Part shown: positions 1 to 4,854 of the stretch, piece after piece
Layout: each line of letters begins with the position of its first letter
How positions within the stretch are numbered: position 1 is the stretch's first letter
DNA from: Clostridia bacterium
GTDB lineage: Bacteria > Bacillota_A > Clostridia > Oscillospirales > Butyricicoccaceae
NCBI GenBank assembly: GCA_017421885.1
Contig: JAFOHJ010000017.1
Span: 1 to 5,180, forward strand
Direction of reading: 5' to 3'
Length of the DNA: 5,180 nucleotides
Notes under the pieces: model-generated
Told to the model about the DNA's origin: nothing
The model's input: only the letters and a program-made list of their open reading frames with translations
Databases searched by the model: none
Program-made: the position numbers and the translations under genes

Positions 1-38
1 GGGAATGTGATCCGCCTATAGAAAATAAATATTGGTGA
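1..38 (+). CDS. C-terminal end of an upstream paralogue of the 62-607 gene (partial)
   Basis: The first 38 bases are the end of a gene cut by the window edge. Read in frame from base 3 they encode E-C-D-P-P-I-E-N-K-Y-W followed by TGA at 36-38. The complete gene at 62-607 ends in E-C-D-P-P-I-E-N-E-Y-K and TAA, and bases 1-31 match 570-600 with only two differences (positions 20 and 27). This is therefore the tail of a tandem duplicate lying 23 bp upstream of the next start codon, so the two are probably co-transcribed. Function is unknown; only the last codons are visible. Confidence 0.85.
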   Translation, partial: ECDPPIENKYW

Positions 39-61
39 TACTGCCATGAAGGGGTGAAGAC

Positions 62-607
62 ATGAAAAAGGGATTTAAAGTACTGGGAATACTGGCTGCT
101 ATACCCGTTCTTTTATTCGTGTATCTTCTAGTTGTTCTCACTCTTTCAAGCGGAGGAGCAAGTGGATTATTTGTTCATGGAGTAAAGCCTAAAATAAAAG
201 AAAGTGAGTTTGACTTCAAACTCGTATATGAGGTTAATGAACAGACTTACGAATATAAAGGCTCTTTTGTTTGTAAGTTTGAAGGATTCATAAATGGAGG
301 TGGGATGAAAGAAAGAAAATGGAGTATTATATATAAAGATGCACAAGGCAATGAAATAAATGAAAACTTAATATGCAGTTTTGATGATAAACATGACATC
401 CATTTGTTCATACGACGCCCTGGATATTTTATGGGAGATCCTGATATCAGAATTAATAATGAGAAAGAATACTATATTACAGTGACTGATGTAAATACTG
501 GATTTTTCTCATGGGCTGAATTAGCAGAAAGGGAGGCGTTTGTTAGCTATGATTTCAAAATCATAAGCTGGGAATGTGATCCGCCTATTGAAAATGAATA
601 CAAATAA
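62..607 (+). CDS. Small membrane-anchored protein of unknown function, tandem paralogue
   Basis: A 181-residue protein. The ATG at 62 follows an AAGGGGTG ribosome binding site at 49-56 with a 5-base gap. Residues 1-6 are basic (MKKGFK) and residues 7-29 form one strongly hydrophobic helix, so it is a signal anchor or uncleaved signal. No lipobox cysteine is visible. The rest (about 40-181) is predicted extracytoplasmic, rich in aromatic and charged residues in alternating strand-like stretches (such as FDFKLVYEV and EYYITVTDV), with cysteines at 71, 105 and 172; I infer a compact beta domain. I do not recognise a named family. Similar small anchored proteins occur in tandem sets in Clostridia, and an immunity-like or cell-surface role is possible but not shown. 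The gene is clearly more AT-rich, with more AUA and AGA codons, than the genes to its right, which suggests separate acquisition. It probably shares a transcript with the upstream copy. Confidence 0.8.
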   Translation: MKKGFKVLGILAAIPVLLFVYLLVVLTLSSGGASGLFVHGVKPKIKESEFDFKLVYEVNEQTYEYKGSFVCKFEGFINGGGMKERKWSIIYKDAQGNEINENLICSFDDKHDIHLFIRRPGYFMGDPDIRINNEKEYYITVTDVNTGFFSWAELAEREAFVSYDFKIISWECDPPIENEYK

Positions 608-632
608 AAAACTCCCCGGTGGGGAGTTTTTT
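606..632. terminator. Bidirectional intrinsic terminator between convergent genes
   Basis: A G+C stem of 7 bp (611-617 with 621-627, loop GGT) is extended by A-T pairs out to 606 and 632. It has an A-run on the left and a T-run on the right, so it reads as a terminator on either strand. It starts inside the stop codon of the + gene (605-607) and its right end overlaps the stop codon of the - gene (631-633). Confidence 0.9.
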
Positions 633-1335
633 ACATAGTCAGTATTCCAAGAAGAAAGGCCACGGCGAAAGATACGGTGAAGGTATCGTTGCCGTCGTGA
701 GAGTAAAGCTCGGCGGCAGCCGCCACAGGCGCCAGCAGAACCGCGCACAGAAGTCTCTTTCCCAGGCTGAGGGGTGAAGTCATACTCAGTGCTGCAAAAC
801 CGCATACAAGCGCCGTAAGCGCCATCGCGCCTGTTCCTTCCCAGCTCTTCTTGGGGTCGGCTCCGCGAAGAAACACCTTGTGCCTGCCGTAGGGCTTGCC
901 GATCAGGGCCGCCATGGTGTCACCCGTGCCCCACGCAACGATCGAGGTGGCAGCGATATAGGGCTTGTCCCAGAGGCCCCAGCACAGGGCGATGAGAGCC
1001 GCATGGGAGAAGAACAACAGAAGCAGGCTCTTTTTTACCTCCCCGCCATGACGCTGATTGAAAAAGTGTCCGTATCCCTCAAAACGCTCCAAGAATACGA
1101 GGATGGGATAGACGGCAGCGCCGAAAATAATGCAGCAGACCGCCGACACCACCCAGTCGCGTGAAACATACATCATACAGAGGGAGGAGGTATAGGCCAC
1201 AAAATGCAGCAGCTTGCGCCATAGTTCCTGAGGGATGCGGAAGATGCGCCGCGCAGGCAGCAGGGTGGCAAGACATATTACAAGGTATATGAGATATTTC
1301 CCAAAGCAGGAAATTATATCGCGTAAAAGTTCCAT
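631..1335 (-). CDS. Phytol/dolichol kinase-like CTP-dependent membrane kinase (COG0170 type)
   Basis: A 234-residue polytopic membrane protein, full length for the small bacterial members of the dolichol kinase/phytol kinase (SEC59/VTE5-like) family. These use CTP to phosphorylate a lipid alcohol at the cytoplasmic membrane. Family-like motifs in order: RKLLHF (40-45), the W-G-T-G-D block (135-139) followed by A-A-L-I-G-K and Y-G-R-H-K (143-153), KKSWEGT (162-168), and the C-terminal E209...H-D-G-N-D-T (213-218) acidic motif, each flanked by hydrophobic helices (about 13-28, 44-80, 103-120, 127-146, 169-186, 195-210, 219-233). The ATG at 1335 has AAGGTGG four bases upstream. The real substrate (polyprenol, phytol-like alcohol or diacylglycerol-type lipid) cannot be read from the sequence. 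A phosphatidate cytidylyltransferase-like activity is the main alternative, though the classic CdsA signature is not seen. The gene has its own candidate promoter. Confidence 0.75.
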   Translation of the reverse strand: MELLRDIISCFGKYLIYLVICLATLLPARRIFRIPQELWRKLLHFVAYTSSLCMMYVSRDWVVSAVCCIIFGAAVYPILVFLERFEGYGHFFNQRHGGEVKKSLLLLFFSHAALIALCWGLWDKPYIAATSIVAWGTGDTMAALIGKPYGRHKVFLRGADPKKSWEGTGAMALTALVCGFAALSMTSPLSLGKRLLCAVLLAPVAAAAELYSHDGNDTFTVSFAVAFLLGILTM

Positions 1336-1362
1336 AGTTCCACCTTTTCAGGTTTTTTTCTC

Positions 1363-1368
1363 ATTATA
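1363..1368 (-). promoter_or_regulatory. Candidate -10 element for the phytol kinase-like gene
   Basis: On the minus strand 1368-1363 reads TATAAT, a perfect -10 hexamer. The inferred transcript start near 1356 would leave a leader of about 20 bases containing the ribosome binding site. No good -35 is seen: the region at the right distance is the T-rich tail of the preceding terminator. This is moderate evidence that the kinase gene is transcribed independently of the reductase gene. Confidence 0.45.
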
Positions 1369-1387
1369 TAACAGAAAGAGAAAAAAT

Positions 1388-1412
1388 AAAAGGCTCTCAG
1401 CGAGAGCCTTTT
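1388..1412 (-). terminator. Intrinsic terminator of the aldo/keto reductase gene
   Basis: An 11-bp stem (1388-1398 with 1402-1412, loop AGC) of sequence AAAGGCTCTC type begins 12 bases past the reductase stop codon. On the minus strand it is followed by TTTTATTTTTTCT, a strong U-tract, so the main direction is minus. Confidence 0.9.
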
Positions 1413-1423
1413 GATTTTAAAGC

Positions 1424-2530
1424 TTAGAACATGGGAACTTCCTTGAGCTTTTCGATGATATTGATGTGCTGGGGGCAGTGATGCTCGCACTGGCCGCAGC
1501 CGATGCAGTCGGCAGGAACACCGCCCTGCATTGCAAGGTTCTTGGAGGCCTGCTTGACGCTCCACGACACACCGTACTGATGTACGAGGTTATAGAGGGC
1601 GAAATACTCGGGGATAGAGATCTTCATGGGGCATCCGGGAGCATGGTTTACGCAGTAGCGGCAGCCGGTGCAGGGAACTGCGAAGGAGCTCTTGACGATG
1701 ACCATGGCCTTTTCGACGATGGCCATTTCCTCGGCGTTCAGGGGAACGAAATCCTTCATATAGGAGATATTATCGACCATCTGATCGAAAGCACTCATGC
1801 CGCTGAGGACCATCTCGACATTCTCATGTGTGGCGGCAAAGCGAACAGCCCAGCTGGCAGGGGAGGCATCGGGGTTATAGTCCTTGAACATCTTCTCGAC
1901 CTCGGCGGGGACATTGGCCAGAGCGCCGCCCTTGATAGGCTCCATTACCCAGACCTTCTTGCCGTGCTTGACACATACGTCATAGCACTTCTGCGACTGG
2001 ATGATGGGGTCCTTCCAGTCGGAGTAGTTGAGCTGAAGCTGAACGAACTCCATCTCGGGGTGGCGGGTGAGGATCTGATCGAGCAGCTCGGCATCGTCGT
2101 GGTAGGAGAAGCCCACATGGCGGATCTTTCCTTCCTCCTTGAGCTTCAGTACGAATTCAAAGCCGCCGTCCTCGGCGATGTCGATATCGTTTCGTGTCAG
2201 GTCATGGAGCAGATAATAGTCGAAGTATTCAACACCGGTTTTTTCAAGCTGCTCGGCAAAGATGCGGGGATAATCCTCACGGCAGGTTACCGAAGCCACC
2301 GGCATCTTGTCGGCCAGCAGGAAGGACTCACGGGGATGGCGTTTTACAAGGTCCTCACGGACGGCCATCTCGCTGGTGTAGTCGTGATACATATAGGCGG
2401 TGTCGACATAGATAAAGCCCTGTTCGAGGAAATAGTCAAACATCTTCTTTACCTGCTCGTGGTCGATATCGGTCTGCTTACCACCGGGGATGAGGGGCAG
2501 ACGCATGGTTCCGAAACCAAGTTTCTTCAT
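1424..2530 (-). CDS. Aldo/keto reductase with C-terminal 2x[4Fe-4S] ferredoxin domain (COG1453 type)
   Basis: A 368-residue cytoplasmic oxidoreductase. Residues 1-275 are an aldo/keto reductase TIM barrel: GFGTMRLPL at the N-terminus and the catalytic tetrad D43 (VDTAYMY), Y48, K75 (LLADK) and H109 (YYLLHD), with later barrel elements HVGFSYH (138-144) and LQLNYSD (165-171). Residues 287-352 form a ferredoxin-like tail with two cysteine motifs, C287-x2-C290-x2-C293-x6-C300-P and C342-x2-C345-x2-C348-x3-C352-P, expected to bind two [4Fe-4S] clusters. Proteins of this kind are common in anaerobes; the physiological substrate is generally unknown and the iron-sulfur tail implies electron exchange with ferredoxin or another partner. 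The first motif has three more residues before its last cysteine than usual. The ATG at 2530 follows AAGGAAG at 2545-2539. It is a single-gene unit with its own terminator. Confidence 0.93.
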   Translation of the reverse strand: MKKLGFGTMRLPLIPGGKQTDIDHEQVKKMFDYFLEQGFIYVDTAYMYHDYTSEMAVREDLVKRHPRESFLLADKMPVASVTCREDYPRIFAEQLEKTGVEYFDYYLLHDLTRNDIDIAEDGGFEFVLKLKEEGKIRHVGFSYHDDAELLDQILTRHPEMEFVQLQLNYSDWKDPIIQSQKCYDVCVKHGKKVWVMEPIKGGALANVPAEVEKMFKDYNPDASPASWAVRFAATHENVEMVLSGMSAFDQMVDNISYMKDFVPLNAEEMAIVEKAMVIVKSSFAVPCTGCRYCVNHAPGCPMKISIPEYFALYNLVHQYGVSWSVKQASKNLAMQGGVPADCIGCGQCEHHCPQHINIIEKLKEVPMF

Positions 2531-2568
2531 ATCTTTCTCTTCCTTTCATATCTCTATGTTTCAAAAAC

Positions 2569-2610
2569 ATTATAACGATATTTTAAGCCATAAACCGGGG
2601 TTGAAGTCAA
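2569..2610 (-). promoter_or_regulatory. Candidate promoter for the aldo/keto reductase gene
   Basis: On the minus strand 2574-2569 reads TATAAT, a perfect -10, which would start transcription near 2562 with a leader of about 30 bases. It has no clear -35 at 17 bases. A second possibility is TTGACT (2610-2605) with TAAAAT (2585-2580), separated by 19 bases. Both lie in the divergent region and cannot be told apart by eye. Confidence 0.45.
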
Positions 2611-2622
2611 TAGCAACCGGGG
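2593..2622. repeat. Direct repeat AACCGGGG, two copies 22 bp apart (possible operator)
   Basis: AACCGGGG occurs at 2593-2600 and again at 2615-2622, start-to-start distance 22 bp, about two helical turns. It brackets the candidate -35 TTGACT of the reductase promoter on the minus strand. The spacing and position fit a regulator binding to one face of the DNA, but this is inference. Confidence 0.4.
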
Positions 2623-2649
2623 ATTTTGCCGAAAATTATTTCATTTTGC

Positions 2650-2678
2650 TTGTGGCCCTATGGGCACTGTGCTAAAAT
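2650..2678 (+). promoter_or_regulatory. Candidate promoter for the DUF1576-like/GNAT operon
   Basis: TTGTGG (2650-2655) and an extended -10, TGC-TAAAAT (2670-2678), are separated by 17 bases. The inferred start near 2685 gives a leader of about 30 bases. The spacer contains a short inverted repeat, GCCC-TAT-GGGC. Confidence 0.5.
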
Positions 2679-2701
2679 AATGTCATTATATATGATAAAA
2701 T

Positions 2702-2707
2702 AGGAGG
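2702..2707 (+). promoter_or_regulatory. Ribosome binding site that fixes the start at 2715
   Basis: AGGAGG lies 7 bases before the ATG at 2715 but only 4 bases before the in-frame TTG at 2712. The ATG is therefore the preferred start. Confidence 0.85.
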
Positions 2708-2714
2708 AATATTG

Positions 2715-4007
2715 ATGAAGGGCAAAAGAAGAAATCAGATGATCGTGGGAATAATGCTGTTTTATGCTTTGGCCTCGGTCATTGCCGGCCTGATTGCGGG
2801 AGACAGCTTTGCCGGATTCAAGACCATTATCCTGTCGCCTTCTAGGCTGACCACCGATTATTTTGAGCTTGGTTCGGTGGGAGGAGCCTTCTTTAATGCT
2901 GGGTTGGTAGGACTTATATCTGCGGCACTTTTTGTGCTGACACGCAGCGAACTTGGAAACATCTCGCTGATGGCATATTTCCTGACGATGGGATTCAGCT
3001 TGTTCGGCATAAATCCCCTTAATATGATCTTCCCCGTGATGGGAACCTTTATCTATGCAAAGCTCAGTAGGCTGCCGTTTGGGCAGAATGTAAATATGGC
3101 CCTCTTTTCGACGGCGCTGGCCCCCTTTGTGAGTGAGATCATCTTCCGCTATCCGCTGTTTGACGGCATGAGCGGCGAGATGCTGTGGCGCATTCTGGCG
3201 GCTGCGGCGGTAGGTGTGCTCACCGGTATACTGATGCCCATTCTTGCCACCCATGGCCACGACCTTCACAAGGGCTGCAGCCTCTATAACGCAGCTTCGG
3301 TTGCCGGATTGTTCGCCATCCTGATCTATGGCCTGCTTTACAAGTCGGCCGGCATCCAGCCGCCCACCGACAGTATCCTCGGCCCCGCGCACCCCCTTGC
3401 CGGCAACCTGTTTGCCGTGCTGGTGTCATGCGGAATGATCGCTCTCGGCTTTCTTTTGAATGGTGCCTCCTTTGAGGGATATAAAGAGGTGCTTAAGTGC
3501 ACATCCTTCGGCACCGACCTCACTAAGAAAGCAGGAGTGCCCCTTACCATGATAAACCTCGGTGTGTTCGGCCTTTTCGTAACGGCCTATTACAATATCA
3601 CCGGCGCACCCATGACGGGAGTTACCGTGGGATGTATCATCTGCCTTATGGCGCTGCCTGCCTGCGGCGTCCACATCTTCAATATGCTGCCCCTCATGGC
3701 CGGCTATGCCCTTGCGGCTCTGATCACACCCATTCAGCTCAGCGCTCAGGCCATTGCAGTCGGTGTGTGCTTTGCAGGCGCCATGGCTCCTATCCCCGGG
3801 CAGTACGGCGCGGTGTGCGGAGTGGCAGCAGGCATGGTCCATGCGGCGATGGTCACAACGGTGGTCACCGTTCACGGTGGCTTCTGCCTATATAACGGCG
3901 GCTTTACATCGGCTATAACGGCAATGCTGCTCGATCCCATCCTCGAGCATGTATTCACTCCCAATGACAGCCTTGCGCTGCTTCCCATACTCAAAGAAAG
4001 AATATAA
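2715..4007 (+). CDS. Polytopic membrane protein of DUF1576 type, transporter-like, with internal duplication
   Basis: A 430-residue, very hydrophobic protein with about 10-12 predicted membrane segments (first at about 10-29 after a basic MKGKRR start). By recall it fits the DUF1576 family, which has no known function. Two halves resemble each other: N61...F97-G98...N103-M104...G110 in the first and N281...C317-G318...N323-M324...G330 in the second, a constant offset of 220 residues. Each half continues into an A-x-A-P motif (A134-P137; A356-P359) and a His-Gly/Leu-Tyr-Asn block (H180-G, L190-Y-N; H387-G-G, L392-Y-N-G-G). Such a duplicated fold with conserved polar residues inside membrane stretches suggests a transporter or channel; this is inference. 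The gene lies 13 bp upstream of the acetyltransferase ATG and probably shares its transcript. No signal peptide cleavage site is evident. Confidence 0.75.
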   Translation: MKGKRRNQMIVGIMLFYALASVIAGLIAGDSFAGFKTIILSPSRLTTDYFELGSVGGAFFNAGLVGLISAALFVLTRSELGNISLMAYFLTMGFSLFGINPLNMIFPVMGTFIYAKLSRLPFGQNVNMALFSTALAPFVSEIIFRYPLFDGMSGEMLWRILAAAAVGVLTGILMPILATHGHDLHKGCSLYNAASVAGLFAILIYGLLYKSAGIQPPTDSILGPAHPLAGNLFAVLVSCGMIALGFLLNGASFEGYKEVLKCTSFGTDLTKKAGVPLTMINLGVFGLFVTAYYNITGAPMTGVTVGCIICLMALPACGVHIFNMLPLMAGYALAALITPIQLSAQAIAVGVCFAGAMAPIPGQYGAVCGVAAGMVHAAMVTTVVTVHGGFCLYNGGFTSAITAMLLDPILEHVFTPNDSLALLPILKERI

Positions 4008-4010
4008 GAT

Positions 4011-4015
4011 GGAGG
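4011..4015 (+). promoter_or_regulatory. Ribosome binding site that fixes the acetyltransferase start at 4021
   Basis: GGAGG sits in the 13-base gap after the preceding stop codon, 5 bases before ATG 4021. It overlaps the in-frame ATG at 4009 and the frame stays open further upstream inside the preceding gene, so neither of those upstream starts is served by it. Confidence 0.8.
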
Positions 4016-4020
4016 TATAT

Positions 4021-4551
4021 ATGCGCCGATATTTCATGAAGAGCCGAAGGATTGGCTTTTCGCGCTGGACTACAGAGGACCGTGAACTTGCCTTTCTTCT
4101 GTGGGGCGACCCCGATGTGAGCCGATACATCTGCGCAAGCGGCGTGTTCAGCCAGAACGAGATCCTTTCTAGGCTCAGCCTTGAGGTGGAGAGGGGAGAG
4201 GAGCTGGGAGTTCAGTATTGGCCTATCTTCGAACTCTCTAGCGGCGAGTTTATCGGTTGCTGCGGCCTGCGGCCCTATGGCGATACAGAGGGCGTATATG
4301 AGATCGGCTTTCACTTAAGACCATGTTTATGGCACAGGGGCCTTGCACACGAGGCGGCCGAAATGGTGATCGAATATGCCTTTTCTCGCCTTGGAGCAAA
4401 GGAGCTTCATGCGGGCCATAACCCCAAAAATACGGCCTCTCAGGCACTTTTGCTCAAGCTAGGGTTCGTTTATACCAGCGACGAGTTCTACCCTCCCACG
4501 GGCCTTATGCACCCCTCCTACATTTTTGGAAATGACCTGAAGGGTACTTGA
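4021..4551 (+). CDS. GNAT-family N-acetyltransferase, RimJ/RimL type
   Basis: A 176-residue cytoplasmic acetyltransferase of the Acetyltransf_3-like group. It transfers the acetyl group of acetyl-CoA to an amine, in this group often a protein N-terminus or a small molecule. Visible landmarks: the N-terminal strand and helix RIGFSRWTTED (10-20) followed by LWGDPDVSRYI; the central strands YWPIF and GEFIGCCGL (67-83) and YEIGFHL (93-99); the acetyl-CoA pyrophosphate loop W104-H-R-G-L-A-H-E-A (104-112), a variant of the Q/R-x-x-G-x-A/G motif; and the late N134-x-x-N137-x-x-S140 with LLLKLGF (143-149), typical of the family. Length is normal. An alternative start at 4036 lacks a ribosome binding site. 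The substrate is unknown and the coupling to a membrane protein gene gives no clear hint. Two CTAG-containing codon pairs are ordinary. Confidence 0.88.
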   Translation: MRRYFMKSRRIGFSRWTTEDRELAFLLWGDPDVSRYICASGVFSQNEILSRLSLEVERGEELGVQYWPIFELSSGEFIGCCGLRPYGDTEGVYEIGFHLRPCLWHRGLAHEAAEMVIEYAFSRLGAKELHAGHNPKNTASQALLLKLGFVYTSDEFYPPTGLMHPSYIFGNDLKGT

Positions 4552-4596
4552 GATCCTAGGATGTGTTTCTCAAAGAGGGCTTTGATATGGCACAAA

Positions 4597-4624
4597 CAAA
4601 GACCGCCCGAATGGGCGGCCTTTG
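4597..4624. terminator. Intrinsic terminator, probably shared by the acetyltransferase gene and the decayed amidohydrolase copy
   Basis: The stem CCGCCC/GGGCGG (4603-4608 with 4613-4618, loop GAAT) is extended, after one mismatch, by five outer pairs (4597-4601 with 4620-4624). On the plus strand only CCTTTGCAATAT follows, a weak U-tract. On the minus strand it is followed by TTTG, giving TCTTTGTTTG, a somewhat better tail. Its distance from the remnant's stop codon equals that of the live amidohydrolase's terminator, suggesting it came from that gene. Confidence 0.7.
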
Positions 4625-4645
4625 CAATATATGAGTTGTGATTTA

Positions 4646-4687
4646 TCAGATATTCTGGAAATCTACCTTAGCATTGCCGTTTTCGTT
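4646..4687 (-). pseudogene. Decayed C-terminal remnant of an amidohydrolase paralogue
   Basis: On the minus strand the remnant reads N-E-N-G-N-A-K-V-D-F-Q-N-I and TGA, against D-E-N-G-N-A-T-V-D-F-Q-N-I and TGA for the intact tail ending at 4855. Over 4642-4686 compared with 4851-4895, 39 of 45 bases match. Most differences are silent or conservative, with one Lys/Thr change. Homology stops abruptly at 4686, exactly where a hairpin begins, and the frame beyond has no amidohydrolase sequence and reaches a stop at 4754-4756. No start codon or body of the gene remains, so it is a fragment and not a functional gene. Confidence 0.75.
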
Positions 4688-4804
4688 CCCCACAAAATCT
4701 TCGATTTTGCGAGGACCCCTGAGAATTAAATATATTTTGCCGGAATAAATCCGTCAAAATCGTGCGCCGCTATTCTGACCGGCGGCGTTACGACTCAAAC
4801 GGCA
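4687..4804. repeat. Three-hairpin structured element, possible interspersed repeat or small mobile remnant
   Basis: No gene is seen in this stretch. It holds three consecutive inverted repeats. The first is 4687-4699 with 4703-4715 (13-base arms, loop TTC, two G-U type exceptions). The second is 4734-4744 with 4750-4760 (11-base arms with one mismatch, loop ATAAA). The third is 4765-4770 with 4782-4787 (CGCCGC/GCGGCG, loop of 11). Short terminal inverted repeats can also be drawn, TGCCGTTT at 4675-4682 and AAACGGCA at 4797-4804, but the left one lies within the coding remnant and may be chance. Density of hairpins in a non-coding gap resembles REP/MITE-type intergenic elements. A structured RNA is an alternative. 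Confidence 0.5.
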
Positions 4805-4805
4805 C

Positions 4806-4832
4806 AAAAAAGGCTCCCCGGAGGGAGCCTTT
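4806..4832 (-). terminator. Intrinsic terminator of the amidohydrolase gene
   Basis: A 10-bp stem (4809-4818 with 4823-4832, loop CGGA), core AGGCTCCC/GGGAGCCT, is followed on the minus strand by a run of six T ending at 4806. It lies 22 bases beyond the stop codon. Confidence 0.9.
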
Positions 4833-4854
4833 CAGTATGTATCCTAAATATTTA

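Noticed and set aside
1466..2575. Long plus-strand open frame antisense to the aldo/keto reductase
   Set aside because: It mirrors the reductase gene almost exactly, has no ribosome binding site, and encodes no recognisable family, while the minus strand has clear catalytic and cysteine motifs. It arises from the GC-biased third positions of the real gene.
2694..2701. Second TGA-TAAAAT extended -10-like string before the DUF1576-like gene
   Set aside because: The transcript would start inside or after the ribosome binding site at 2702-2707, so the message would lose it.
2658..3392. Minus-strand open frame of 244 codons opposite the DUF1576-like gene
   Set aside because: Its composition (rich in His, Gln, Arg and Lys with no domain pattern) is typical of an antisense shadow of a hydrophobic membrane protein.
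3949..4020. Upstream in-frame extension of the acetyltransferase (24 extra residues)
   Set aside because: It overlaps the coding end of the membrane protein gene and lacks a ribosome binding site, whereas ATG 4021 has GGAGG at the right distance and begins the GNAT domain normally.
4553..4562. Perfect 10-bp palindrome ATCCTAGGAT just after the acetyltransferase stop
   Set aside because: A single short palindrome with no partner sites, no promoter nearby and no T-run is easily expected by chance.
4570..4585. Small hairpin TCAAAG/CTTTGA downstream of the acetyltransferase gene
   Set aside because: A six-pair, mostly A-T stem without a U-tract is too weak for a terminator; the better one is at 4597-4624.
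4675..4804. Claim of an insertion sequence or intact transposon in the gap
   Set aside because: There is no transposase, and no target-site duplication could be found next to the possible terminal repeats. Only a non-autonomous or structural repeat is supportable.
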